Source: Rotaria sp. Silwood1
Lineage: Eukaryota > Rotifera > Eurotatoria > Philodinida > Philodinidae
Reading direction: 5' to 3'
NCBI GenBank assembly: GCA_905250075.1
Contig: CAJNOP010000009.1
Location: forward strand, 2,995,581 to 3,059,580
Length of the DNA stretch: 64,000 nt
Below, one piece after another: positions 34,330 through 45,130 of this stretch. Numbering within the stretch: the stretch's first letter is position 1; every line of letters begins with the position of its first letter. The notes beneath the pieces were generated by a model that made no database searches, was not told where the DNA came from, and saw only the letters and a list, made by a program, of their open reading frames with translations. A program made the position numbers and the translations under genes.

Positions 34330-35000
34330 TATCCTCGTTAACCTATAGCAAAGTTCCATCAAAACGGCGAAAAGTCCTAAAATAACCTTGCCTCTCATAT
34401 ATGTTTTTTTAACCCCAACCAATCAAACAAGCAAACAAACGCATTTTGTTTCATATCACTTTCTCTTCAGTCGAGGGGAAAATGTCGTGCTTAAGATATT
34501 CAACACATTTTATTCCACATTTGGTCTTCAGTCAACCTCTCCATTGCAGGATCTTTGAGAAAAACATACCACGTCCAAAGCAAAGAATTCGTTTCTTTAG
34601 TAACGTTCCATCAAGACAACAAAAAGTATTAAAATAAGAAAGTTCGTTTCTGATTGGTCGGCTCCCGACCAATGAAACCTCGACCAAAGAAATGGGCTTA
34701 GGATTTAGATTCAGGGTCCTCGATAACCTATAGCAAAGTTTCATTAAAAAGGCTAAAAGCCTCAAAATAAGAAAGTTCGTTTCTGATTGGACGGCTCCCG
34801 ACAAATGAAACCTGAGCCAAAGAAATGGGCTTAGGATTTGGATTCAGGGTCCTCGATAACCTATAGCAAAGTTTGACAGAATCAGTAAAAAGTCGTAAAA
34901 TAGGCTGATCTCTCTTAAATGTTTTTTTGACCTCAAGCAAACAAAGAATCAAACGCATTTTATTTCGTATGACCCTCCCTTCAGTCGAGGGAATAAGATT
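34330..35000. repeat. Nested direct repeats (133-bp tandem unit inside ~520-bp spaced copies)
   Basis: AAAATAAGAAAGTTCGTTTC begins at 34631 and again at 34764, exactly 133 bp apart. The following bases (TGATTGG.CGGCTCCCGAC.AATGAAACCT...AAAGAAATGGGCTTAGGATTT.GATTCAGGGTCCTCGATAACCTATAGCAAAGTTT) are nearly identical. Outside this pair, a segment at about 34330-34480 (ACCTATAGCAAAGTT...TTTTTTT.ACC.CAA.CAA...AACGCATTTT.TTTC.TAT..C..TCAGTCGAGGG) recurs at about 34855-35000. The ORFs here on the minus strand are repeats of one another and not genes. Confidence 0.8.
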
Positions 35001-35039
35001 CTTCTAAGGGCATATTATTCGTATGCTATTGGAAAAATC

Positions 35040-35345
35040 TTATGCTAAGGCTTGATATACGTTTTTGCAGACACCAAGATTTTTTGTACGATTTTCGTCC
35101 GATATTAAAGGATCATATAATATCAGAGATCTTACCTAAAGATCTGAAGATCTTACATCTGATTTTTCGACCTGGGCAGGCGAGGAAATTACATGTAGGA
35201 TCTTCGAATGAGATATTTGATCTTTTATGGTCCTGTAAGATCAGAGGTACGATCTTGTGTGATCTTACCTTGCGATTATTGGACTTAAGTGGCTAGGCAT
35301 TTCATCTAATAAAAATCATAATGTAAGATTTTTGTATCATCTTAG
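35040..35345. repeat. GATC-dense low-copy repeat
   Basis: About eight GATC sites lie in under 200 bp, mostly as AAGATC/GATCTT words (GAGATCTTACC, AAGATCTGAAGATCTTAC, GTAAGATCAGAGG, TGTGATCTTACC). Diverged inverted similarity to 36430-36610 (ACACTAAGAT..TTTGTA.GAT, GTAAGA.CACA) suggests the palindromic element between them sits inside an older inverted repeat. Confidence 0.4.
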
Positions 35346-35458
35346 TGTGAAATCTGGTGAAAGTTATACATGACACTACAGAACTTTCTACAACGTTGCA
35401 TGCAATTTTTTTTCTTTTCTCCGTTCCTATCATCTTATTTTATTGGAAGTCTTATATA

Positions 35459-36069
35459 GTGCGCGCCAATTGATTCCCCCCTTCCCTCTCCCCTTTGTTT
35501 ATTATTGTTTTTATTACTATACTCCTTTTGTTTAGTTACCTACTGTATATAACGAGAAAACCCGGAACGCGCTGCATCTTTCAGTATATTTACGTTAAAG
35601 ATCAAATGCAGTTTAAAGTGTAACAAGTGTATTAGAAAAAACAGTAACATTCTTTTTAGTACAATACTGAGTGTCCATAAGGTTATAACATGCTTCATTT
35701 CGCATATATCTCGACTTAGATGAATGATAAAATCTTGAATTCTTTTCCAGAAGATGCGCCNNNNNNNNNNGCATCTTCTGGAAAAGAATTCAAGATTTTA
35801 TCATTCATCTAAGTCGAGATATATGCGAAATGAAGCATGTTATAACCTTATGGACACTCAGTATTGTACTAAAAAGAATGTTACTTTTTTTTCTAATACA
35901 TTTGTTACACTTTAAACTGCATTTGATCTTTAACGTAAATATACTGAAAGATGCAACGCGTTCCGGGCTTTCTCGTTATATACAGTAGGTAACTAAAGAA
36001 AAGAAGTATAGTAATAAAAACAATAATAAACAAAGGGGGGAGGGGGGAAATCAATTGGCAGGCACTGTA
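35459..36069. mobile_element. Palindromic Tc1/mariner-like foldback element spanning the assembly gap
   Basis: The left arm (35459-35760) and right arm (35771-36069) are reverse complements over about 300 bp, with a few per cent differences and small indels (for example AACCCGGAACGCGCTGC against AGCCCGGAACGCGTTGC). The outer end on the right reads, inward, TACAGTGCCTGCCAATTGATT; on the left, TATAGTGCGCGCCAATTGATT. These resemble Tc1/mariner ends (CAGTGCC.., TA target). No transposase is visible, but the centre is unsequenced. Because the arms differ, this is not simply the same read placed twice, although an assembly join of two alleles cannot be ruled out. Confidence 0.6.
35761..35770. other. 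Assembly gap (10 N)
   Basis: Ten unknown bases exactly at the symmetry axis of the inverted repeat. The real missing length may be different. Confidence 0.99.
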
Positions 36070-37087
36070 GTTACTTGGATATATATATTTACCTATAAAA
36101 TTTACGAAAACTAAATGAAAACGCAAGAACGAGCTGAAAAGACATTGAACAAAATATTTTAATTCAATTTAATCGTTAAAATTGACTAAAACAATAAAAT
36201 AAACAATCTAAGAAAAGCAGTAACCAACTTCTCTTTGATCTAATTGATTGAATTATCTGTGGCTTAGTTTTTCACTTGATGAGTATCGCTATAGATAGAA
36301 GATGTACTTTCAATTTTAATAAGAGTAGGTTCTAAAATCACAACACTTTAATCACTTGAATATTTATTGAAATGCGCAAAACTATGTTTATAAAAACTAC
36401 TGATATAAGTGGAATCTAAAACTATGAACTTATACTATCGTATAAGATTTAGGTAATCTCACTTGGTAAGAAGTTCATGGGAAGAATGATTTAAGACTCA
36501 CAGTAGCATCTTATCGTCAGATAAATATGACACTTACTAACACTAAGATATTTGTATGATTTTGTAAGAGCACATCGTACGAATCTTGCGACATTCGACT
36601 GGCATTTAGACCTTACAATCTTCATAGGTTTTTTTTATTGCTTGCAGAAATCAAAAAATAATATATTCGAATATCCTTTATGTAAATGATTTTTAGGTCT
36701 TTTTTTAAATATCGCAATTATTTATGCTTAATCGCCAGTATATTAATAATCGTCAATTAATTGCGTCTTATTCAACTATTTAAAATGTCCTCAACCAATC
36801 GCAATAGATTGTCAAAGCTTACGAGTTTGATCACATAAGTGTCTTTTTACGACTCAATTACACGTGGTTGGATTACCTTCTGAATTTTACCTGTTTGTTC
36901 TCTTCCCATTCTTGAATAATGTGTAATATTACACATTATGCCGAATTACTTACTTGGTTTTTTCCAAATTTACAGCAATAAATTACAATCGTATAACGCA
37001 ATGTCTAATGACGACTCAAAAATTGAATGAAGCAGCCGATGATCAATGCAATGTTTTTTTTCCAACTTGATTCATATTCAGTTTCAG
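36070..37087. other. Intergenic stretch upstream of the RING gene
   Basis: AT-rich. Contains a perfect 24-bp palindrome at 36916-36939 (half-site ATAATGTGTAAT) about 200 bp before the RING gene, and a TATA-like site at 37088. Confidence 0.5.
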
Positions 37088-37095
37088 TATATAAG
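37088..37095 (+). promoter_or_regulatory. TATA-box candidate of the RING gene
   Basis: TATATAAG, 49 bp before the ATG at 37137. Position and sequence would suit a short 5' UTR. The region is AT-rich, so chance occurrence is possible. Confidence 0.35.
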
Positions 37096-37136
37096 AGACA
37101 ATATACGACTCTTTTAATATAAATGATTCGAGAAAA

Positions 37137-38384
37137 ATGACTTCTACACTAAATGTCGATTTGGAGGAGGGATACATTGATCAAGATCGGATCTTCAACG
37201 ACAACTTTCTTTTACCTAAGGAATATTTTTGCTCGATATGTGGGTATCTATTATGGAAGCCGTGCTCATGTTCTTCGTGTCAAAATTTATTTTGTCGTAA
37301 ATGTATAAGAACATGGCTCAATACAAATTCGACTACTTGCCCATTTCGATGTGTTCCATATGCAGAAAAACGAGCTCCACCTCATATTCAATCAATCTTG
37401 GGTCGTTTACGTATTCGTTGTCGTAATATTCAGTTTGGTTGCCAAGAAATTCTAACGTATGATTCACTAGAACAACATGAGCAAACCAATTGTCAGTTTC
37501 GAACAAAACGATGTAAGTTGTGCGAACAATTAGTGCTTATAGATCAACTTGATGAACATGTATCGTTGTGCAAACCTACGGTAGTTCAATGTAATCTATG
37601 TCAATGTGCTGTAGAGCCAAGATTGTTTGAAAGTCATTCACAAAAATGTTTGCAAGAAAATCTGAGTCATTTATTCCCACAACATTTGCACACACAAAAT
37701 GGGATTAATGATACTAATGTTACTGAACAAACGCCGATCGCTGGAAATTGGCTTACAACTTGGATACAGCGATGTATAGAAGAAGGCTCTAGAGCACCCA
37801 CAGTTAATCTACCAGGAATTCAAGCGGTGTTTGAAGCACGTCAACATGGTTGGCTTTATCAAATCTTGACAGTGTTACTATTGGTCTTGCGAAATCCTAC
37901 AACGGCACCTCATATCTTCTTTATGCTATTCTGTCTTGGCTTTCTCACGGCAATAACCTCTTCTACGATTTATGTTTTTCTGACACTTTGGAATTGGATG
38001 AAAACATCTGTATACTATGCATGTACCTTAATCATGGCGTTTAGTGCTCTGTTAACGTTTGGTCTTCCACTTTTGCTTCAAATGTCTAATGATACAACAA
38101 TTATCATCTGTATTAGTCTTATTTTCATTCTTTGGGGCATAAAAAATCCATATAGCAGGCTTGATGATCTTGAAATGCGTGAAACATCAACACAACTCTC
38201 TATATTCTATCTGGTTATTTTTCTTCTCATGAAACTGTTTATTCTTATTGTCCGTCTATATGTCTACTGTGTACCTCCCTATCTGACGGCAACTTGTCTA
38301 GCTTGGAACATGATTTTTGTAACATTTCATCTTCGACGCTGGTTGAATCCTGTTCCAGCAGTTGTTCCGCATTTGTTCCAGTGA
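37137..38384 (+). CDS. RING / TRAF-type zinc-finger protein with C-terminal membrane helices (E3 ligase-like)
   Basis: 415 aa, single exon. The RING-type finger lies at residues 32-72 (CSICGYLLWKPCSCSSCQNLFCRKCIRTWLNTNSTTCPFRC). It has the usual Cys pairs, but Asn stands where the central His is normally found (C-Q-N instead of C-x-H). TRAF-type zinc fingers follow (about 92-175: IRCRNIQFGCQEILTYDSLEQHEQTNCQ, RCKLCEQLVLIDQLDEHVSLC, QCNLCQCAVEPRLFESHSQKC). After a linker, the last 170 residues contain about five to six hydrophobic segments (for example ILTVLLLVLR, IFFMLFCLGFLTAITSSTIYVFL, ACTLIMAFSALLTFGLPLLL, TIIICISLIFILW, IFYLVIFLLMKLFILIVRLY). RING plus TRAF fingers suggests ubiquitin ligation at a membrane. 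The multi-pass tail replaces the MATH domain of true TRAFs. Start chosen at the first ATG. Confidence 0.85.
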   Translation: MTSTLNVDLEEGYIDQDRIFNDNFLLPKEYFCSICGYLLWKPCSCSSCQNLFCRKCIRTWLNTNSTTCPFRCVPYAEKRAPPHIQSILGRLRIRCRNIQFGCQEILTYDSLEQHEQTNCQFRTKRCKLCEQLVLIDQLDEHVSLCKPTVVQCNLCQCAVEPRLFESHSQKCLQENLSHLFPQHLHTQNGINDTNVTEQTPIAGNWLTTWIQRCIEEGSRAPTVNLPGIQAVFEARQHGWLYQILTVLLLVLRNPTTAPHIFFMLFCLGFLTAITSSTIYVFLTLWNWMKTSVYYACTLIMAFSALLTFGLPLLLQMSNDTTIIICISLIFILWGIKNPYSRLDDLEMRETSTQLSIFYLVIFLLMKLFILIVRLYVYCVPPYLTATCLAWNMIFVTFHLRRWLNPVPAVVPHLFQ

Positions 38385-41300
38385 CGAACGACGAAAATAT
38401 TGTATATTTTTGATTGCAAATAGTCGTAAGAGACACAATGAAAAATAACTTTCAAATTTAATTCTATTATGGTAAAATTTGCGAAAAAAAAGAAAAAACT
38501 TTTTTTTCATTTTACAAAAAAAAACTTTTTGATGTGCTATTAGTTTTTAAAATAACCTATCGTTCCATGCTATTCTATCAATTTAATATTATGTGAAGAG
38601 TGATCGGCTCACACAAAGAGTATAATACTACGGTATTTAAATATTTTTCGAGTCTCGAACTGCTAATTTTTTGTTGTTAGGTAATTTTGCCCATGGTCAA
38701 TGTCAAATATTCAAATCATCTTTATAATTTAGATTTATCATTCCCTTATCAAGATGAGCTCTCATGAAAGATTTAGAGAGTATAACGTGCTATTCAGAAA
38801 AAACACCTGAAAAACATATTCGATGATATCATTTAACTTGAAAAATGGTAAGGTATCCATTATCAGATATTGTGTTCAATGAGAATACAAAACTGGATTT
38901 CAATTATTAGTCATCTTCTGTTTGTTGAAACAGCTCAAATTCGATTTAATTATTATTGTAAGTCATAGCATATTTTGGTCTCGTCAATCAAGAGAATAAA
39001 AAAAGAGGTGGACTATAAGTGCAAGTCAAAGATAGTAAATGATGGCGAATAGCATTATGAATAGAGAAGCATCTAGTAAGGATGGTCTTTGATTAGAAAT
39101 GTTCGGAAGTGAAAGTAGTCTTAGAAATATTAACATTGTGGAAATGATCATTATTTAAGAATAATACGAATTTGTCAGTGTAGATCACATGAATTTTTTA
39201 TGTGTAGTCAAACAATAAATTCCAAAATATTGGGAAAATTGTATATCTGCCGTTTCCAAAGCTTTTCAAAATTTCCGAAACTTTTATCAAAAACTACTGT
39301 TTGGTTTATGCAATTTATGATCAATACTGAGATCAAACAATCATGAGTGTGTTGACCTCTATCGGTGATACTCAAATTTCGTCTAATTTGGAATGGTTGT
39401 CAATCGAAAATGATGTTAATCAAGATTGGAAGCATACGACTTGACAGATGCTAATTAGTGAATAGCTGATTCAGTAGAGCAACAACTCAAAATACTGACT
39501 TGGTGAAAACTGTCCGCAAGGGATTCATCTTTTATCACGAAAATATATTTGTTTATCATTCAGCTACCAATCAGTTTCATGCCGTGGGTCATAAAAAGTG
39601 TTATGAATAACTCTGATAATCAAATTTGTTGCTGGATTCGACGAATGAAACGTCAAATATTTAATAATGTTTACCATATTGAGTTCACAATGAATTTTGA
39701 ATCTATAAACGTGTCTACTAAAATATCAATCTTCATATGATTAATAGAATCCTAGTGAAGATTCGAAAGGGTTAAACTGAATATTTCGATGTAATTTAAA
39801 CTGATTAATTGTAATTAGGTTCAATTATGTGTCGCTGCACTGAATTCATCTGTTTAAGTCATATCTAAAGAACAATGCAAAATGAATAGACGATTTCGCT
39901 CGTCAGTGATCAAATTTTGTTTGAGAAACACTGAGACTCATAACCATTAATTATCTCAAGACATCGATCAACATGGACTCATTTGTTTCTACATCGACAC
40001 TTATCGATACCTGATGTGAAGCGAGACACAGTTAATATGCCGTATGAAATTGAACCATTAATCGAATTTAGCTTCTCGAATGAGCAACTGTTTCAAAGCA
40101 TTTACTGATTATCGAATAACTCATCCACAAATACAAACAAATATCGACACTTCAACTTTTGTCGATCCATAATAGTTAAGTTGCATATATGAGACACTTT
40201 CGTCATATTGAAGTCATTTAAACAATCAAATGATTGAAGATATCATTTGGACCATCAAACTGTCAGCTTGAATGTCGTTACACAAATAATGATTCCAAAT
40301 AACCTGACCGAGAAGAAATGGAATTCGATCGCCTTAAGTTGATGATATTATATAAGCGTTCTAACATCTTTTCTCAACTTTTTTTTTACTGATAATGCAC
40401 AGCTAATAAGAACATATTCTATATCTAACTATAAATGTGCCACTTCTATTCTAGACAGGCAATGTAACCACCACCAACACTTGCACAGATCATATTATAT
40501 TCTCGATTCGCTTTGACAGTACAACTGAAGAACTTAAATGTATCTAATTTGTTATTAAGAAAAAAACTTGTTTTTTCTGGAATTTAATAGGGTAAACTTT
40601 CTGTTTTTGATAACACAGAAAACAAACTCTAATATCTTGGTGAATCGTGCTTTCTTCCTAGGTATAACGACACCATTGCTGTCTATTCATCGGAATAATC
40701 TATAGTTGAATTCAGAGCTCGATAGGTGTAGTAGACTTATTTCGCTGCTATTTCTATTCTTGATTCGCACGCGAATAAGACGATTGATAGTTACATTATC
40801 GTCCATAGTGAATGATCTACTGATATATAGTTACATGATCCATTAGAATGTTGACATTGGTTCGATGAAGTGCCTATTTCTTTTATCTAACAGAGATTCA
40901 TCGGCAAAATTGAAAAGTATTACTCTGATATAATTCAAAAACTAGGTATCATTAAGAAGTATTCTCTGATAAATATTCTAATAAATTGAATCTACTTAAA
41001 TTTGCCGTTGGAATCATAATTGTTCATGATTTGATTAAGGCAAATACGATGAAAAAAAAAATGAATTGTACTCACTTATCAATAAATATATACAGTGATA
41101 TTATTATGATTCAACGGGAAAATGTATGACTTTTCAAAATATATCGTTTATTGAAGCTTAGCAAAAGTGTTGTATTGTATGAATTTTCTGCTTTGAATCA
41201 GGCAGCTTTAATCCATCGCCTATGAATTCTACAATAGTACGAGAACTTTAGAAGTTCACTTAATCTTGGCTTCGAAAATGATTTTTTTCAACAGCAAAAT

Positions 41301-41928
41301 AATGCATCGTTTCCAAAAAAACTTTGCAGACACCAGTTTTTTCCAGCAGGATTCTTCTAGGATGCGAAAGCATTTTTTTTGTACAATAAGTCAGATTCTT
41401 CTCAATGATGTTTCATTTCAACTTTTACAATGATGCATATTTTGATTTCTGAACGACATTCGACAAGAAAAATGCTTACAATTCGTTTGAATGAACACTA
41501 CATTTTTTAATGAAACGGAAGTGTCATTCCATCTATTCCACTTAATTATGAATTGAACATAGATAGTAGTCTTGTTCAAAATATTGAGACGATGCAATAC
41601 AGAAATATTTCTGAGAACAAAGTGAACATTTCAATAGATATTATCCAGCTCATTAATAACTTCAAGTTGAATCAAGATAGAAAATATTTGTGTTTGCCAG
41701 AATTTGACACCGCAAGAAAAAGAATACTGAGTCACCTATGTATAATTGCTAAAAATAAAAATAATTACAACCCAATTAGTTTTAATGGAAAACAGGCATA
41801 TGTTAAATAGCTGTGATATTCTGGATTAATCTGAGTGCAATAGAATTGTTGATCGTTCGATCTGATGAAAAATACCTTTGATCAAAATTAGATTGGCTTT
41901 TGTATACAAGAGAATTAATAGTTACACA
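38385..41928. other. Long AT-rich intergenic stretch
   Basis: No supported gene over about 3.5 kb. Poly-T/poly-A runs follow the RING gene (38480-38530). The short ORFs at 39549 and 41553 lack motifs. Confidence 0.45.
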
Positions 41929-42868
41929 ATGAATGATCACGCGAATTTTATCGACCAATATTATATGGAAAGCAATGCTCTTTTTGCTTATTATCCTTCG
42001 GTTTTGATTATTATTGGCACTGCATTTCATCTGTTCACATTATTCATTCTTTGTCAATCCACTTTTCATGATGCAAAACAACGCCCGACACTCTATTTTA
42101 TACGTAGCATAGCTATTTTCGATATCCTAATGCTTTATGATTGGGATCTTGACCATTATCTTAAAGAAGTTCATGGTTTTACATTGCATAGGTACTATGT
42201 CGGTTGGTGAACATTCACTGCATTTCTCAACTATTTCACTCTACAAGGATCTGCCTGGCTGCGTGTATTAGTATGTATTGATCGATATATAGTATTGCGT
42301 CATCTTCGACGAACATGGTTTAGTAATTCAAAAAATGTTCTCATTATCATTACTATTATTCTGAGTACATTAACCGTATTTAATTTTCACTTTTTTCTGT
42401 TTGCTTGCTTTAAAGAACCCAATGGATCGATCCATGCTAATTCCATTTTCTACACAATTTATCCTCTTTGGGATCGTATCCATTTAGTTGTATATAATTG
42501 TATACCATTTGTTCTAATGACAATTTTTAACACTGGTATAATATATCATTGGGTACGTGAACGTCAACAAAGTTCAATTCAAAATTCACAAATACAACAT
42601 CGAGTTATAACAATAACATTCGTTCTTACAACATGTTGCTTTTGCATCAAGACAATACCAGCAAGTGTAGGATTTACATTCTTTTTTCATAAAACAGCGT
42701 ACTTAAAATCTTCAAATCCTCGATTCTATCCTTTATACTTATCATATGTCTTCTTTTCCACTCTACATGGTGACAATGAATGAATCTCGTCGAAATGTTA
42801 TTAGTTTGATAACATGCCAGTGTCAAAGTACAAAAATTATACTGAACAATGTTTATAATAATACATAA
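41929..42868 (+). pseudogene. Rhodopsin-like (class A) GPCR pseudogene
   Basis: The frame from ATG 41929 shows TM1 (YYPSVLIIIGTAFHLFTLFIL), TM2 start, TM3 with the DRY motif (SAWLRVLVCIDRYIVLRHLRR), TM4 (VLIIITIILSTLTVFNFHFFLF), TM5 (CIPFVLMTIFNTGIIYHWV) and TM6 (VITITFVLTTCCFCIKTIPASVGFTFFF). A TGA at 42208-42210, just before TM3, breaks the frame; the same frame continues afterwards. Near 42720-42735 a frameshift separates TM6 from the C-terminal part, which continues in another frame (SSFPLYMVTMNESRRNVISLITCQ) to TAA at 42868. TM7 is poorly represented. Divergent GPCRs of this sort are a large family in bdelloids. Ligand unknown. Two independent lesions make a functional gene unlikely. Confidence 0.8.
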
Positions 42869-44362
42869 AAAAACATGCAGCTGCAAGTGACATTATTTCT
42901 CATGTCAAACTGCATAATTTAATGAGTAATCTAAAAATAAGTTGAATACAGACATTGATGCTGTTCTAGCTGGTTCTTTTGCTCAAATCAATACTGAATA
43001 TAATTTATTTCAACTTTGACATCATTATGTTTTTTTTTTGCATTTTTTTATAACATGATCCATTTCTGAATAGCAAACAACGGTTAATTGATATCAATAA
43101 TTCTTCTCGTCATTCTTTTCCAAGGAAAAAACGATGTGTTTACGAACGATGTACGTAAGTAATTAGTCTCATTGAAGAAGAAAAACATCCACACGCAGTC
43201 AATAAATCAAACGTTTTCTTCATTCTCGACTTTGATTTTTTCAGCTTCCACGAAAATTTATGTAATATCAATAGTCTGACAAAATCGGGATGGAGAAGGC
43301 AGTTTTATTAATGATATCATAAAGTTTTCTGCTTTATTGAAAAATCAGATATTCAATGCCTTCTAACTCTATGAGAAAAAGTTATCGAGTATTTTCATTG
43401 TTTAACTGTCTCATTAAAAGAACACAGCTCTAAAAAATAGAGATAGTTGTTAATGATTACTTCCTTTTCTGTACTCTCATAACTATTTCAGGGTATATAT
43501 CTCATTAATTCAATTCGAATATTCGAATTATGGATCTTGCCTAAAGTATGGATGTGGGTTTAGTGGTAGCTGAAGAAGTAACTATCGCGCTTACCCACTA
43601 TCTTGGTTTAGCTTTTATCTGTAATCAATTTTAATGGTAGTCATCAGAGTATCAAACTTGAATTTATTGGAAATTGGTTAAACTATCTCAATAAGAAGCA
43701 GCTACAAGACGATGAACCAGTATAGTTCGATGATCTCATGGCATAATAGACGATATAGGTGAGAGTCTGAATCTTGTCTTGAACATGGATTTCGATGAAA
43801 AGAAGACTCACAACTACAGGCACACTTGTATTTAAATTGATCGAATTATTATTTGTATATTCAGCATTAGAGAAAATTTTAAAGTTTTTTGTTTTTACAA
43901 TTCTGATCAGCATTGTATATGATGGTGTATTGAATAATGAAATAAAGAAGGCGCGATAGTCGTTCCAGCATCATATTGAACAAGCATTAACGACACAATT
44001 TTATCACTTATGCACATCATAATCTTGTTGATCCTATTGAACTATTTCTTACCTCTTACAGAATTTGACGAAGTGGAATTTCCATTTTTTTTCACTTTGA
44101 ATTCTTTTGATTATTGTAACTCACTCGACTAATCATTTGGATATTTATATAAATATATATTAAGTATTTCTATTATATCTACAAAGTTCAAGTCGTATAA
44201 TGTGAATGAAATACTTGTCCTCCATCCGGTATTGTTGTATATTGTATTTGACAAAAAAATAAATAAAACATTTTTAAAATATTACTGTCTTGTCATTTAC
44301 AGACAAAATCTCTCAAATAATTCTTGAATTTGAAAATGAAGATTAATTGTTAATACGCTCGA
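42869..44362. other. Intergenic stretch
   Basis: No gene supported. AT-rich throughout, with poly-A signal-like AATAAA words near the convergent 3' end of the next gene (about 44260-44272). Confidence 0.45.
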
Positions 44363-45130
44363 TTATCCTTTTGTTTCAATATATTCTTTTAATAATTGTT
44401 GTACTTGCTGTACATTCATTATTCCATAATGTCCAGGATAAATTTTATCTATTTCATGTTGATTTAACCAATCAATCATCTGATTAGCACTTTGTAAATA
44501 ATCTTTAGTACATGATGTTGGTGCCCAATCGAACAAACATCCACCACTTCCGCAGTCGTAAACAAAATCACCTGTAAATAAAGCTTTTTTTCTTGGATAA
44601 TAGCAAACAATACTTCCAGGTGTATGACCAGGCACATGTTTTATTTGAATTTCATCATCGCCATCATCACCAAGATTTATGCGATGACCATCGAAAATCG
44701 GTGCACATTTGGTTGGTGGGACTTTGTACTCTTCTGGTATGAAGTTTTCATAGGGTGATACACGATAATGAGTTGAATGAGACCAGTTCAATGTGGCTGA
44801 TTGTTCACCATTACTTAAACCGTCATAATCACCTTGATGAATTACAACATTATCGAAATGATGTGCACCACCACTATGATCAAAATGTGAATGCGTACAA
44901 ATAACAATACATTCACGATTACTATTCAATAATTCTATTTTTTCCAAATGTTTTTTCAAATTACAAACACCAAGGCCAGTATCAATAAGAATGTCACGAT
45001 TTGTTCCATGTAAAAGCCAAATATTCGGACGATTACCTGGATAATAATAATCTTCCGTTGTTAGATATAAATCCGATTCAATTAATCTTGTATTAAACCA
45101 TGATGGATGTTCCATTCTTTCATTATCCAT
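44363..45130 (-). CDS. MBLAC2: Metallo-beta-lactamase-fold hydrolase, MBLAC2-like
   Basis: 255 aa, single exon. The zinc motif THSHFDHSGG (His80, His82, Asp84, His85) is intact. Further ligands follow in HVPGHTPGS, LFTGDFVYD and IYPGHYG, the complete set for a binuclear site. The N-terminus NRPNIWLLHGTNRDILIDTGLG and the segment DFVYDCGSGGCLFDWAPTSCTKDYLQS match the layout of animal MBLAC2 (GNRANIWLV.., GDVVYDG..LIDWLPYS..DY). Vertebrate MBLAC2 is reported to be a palmitoyl-CoA thioesterase; whether that holds here is inference. Length is close to the family's usual 280. No targeting peptide is obvious. The CGSGGC insert before LFDW is unusual. The gene is transcribed away from the 45-46 kb spacer. 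Confidence 0.88.
   Translation of the reverse strand: MDNERMEHPSWFNTRLIESDLYLTTEDYYYPGNRPNIWLLHGTNRDILIDTGLGVCNLKKHLEKIELLNSNRECIVICTHSHFDHSGGAHHFDNVVIHQGDYDGLSNGEQSATLNWSHSTHYRVSPYENFIPEEYKVPPTKCAPIFDGHRINLGDDGDDEIQIKHVPGHTPGSIVCYYPRKKALFTGDFVYDCGSGGCLFDWAPTSCTKDYLQSANQMIDWLNQHEIDKIYPGHYGIMNVQQVQQLLKEYIETKG

Noticed and set aside
34532..34958. Two similar minus-strand ORFs as a duplicated gene
   Set aside because: Their similarity is explained by the 133-bp tandem repeat, and no protein motif is present.
35761..35770. The palindrome as a purely technical duplication of one contig end
   Set aside because: The arms differ by several substitutions and indels and end at transposon-like termini, so a real element is more likely, though a haplotype join remains possible.
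43533..43610. tRNA-like start (GGTTTAGTGGTAG) at 43.55 kb
   Set aside because: No matching acceptor stem or T-arm within a suitable distance.
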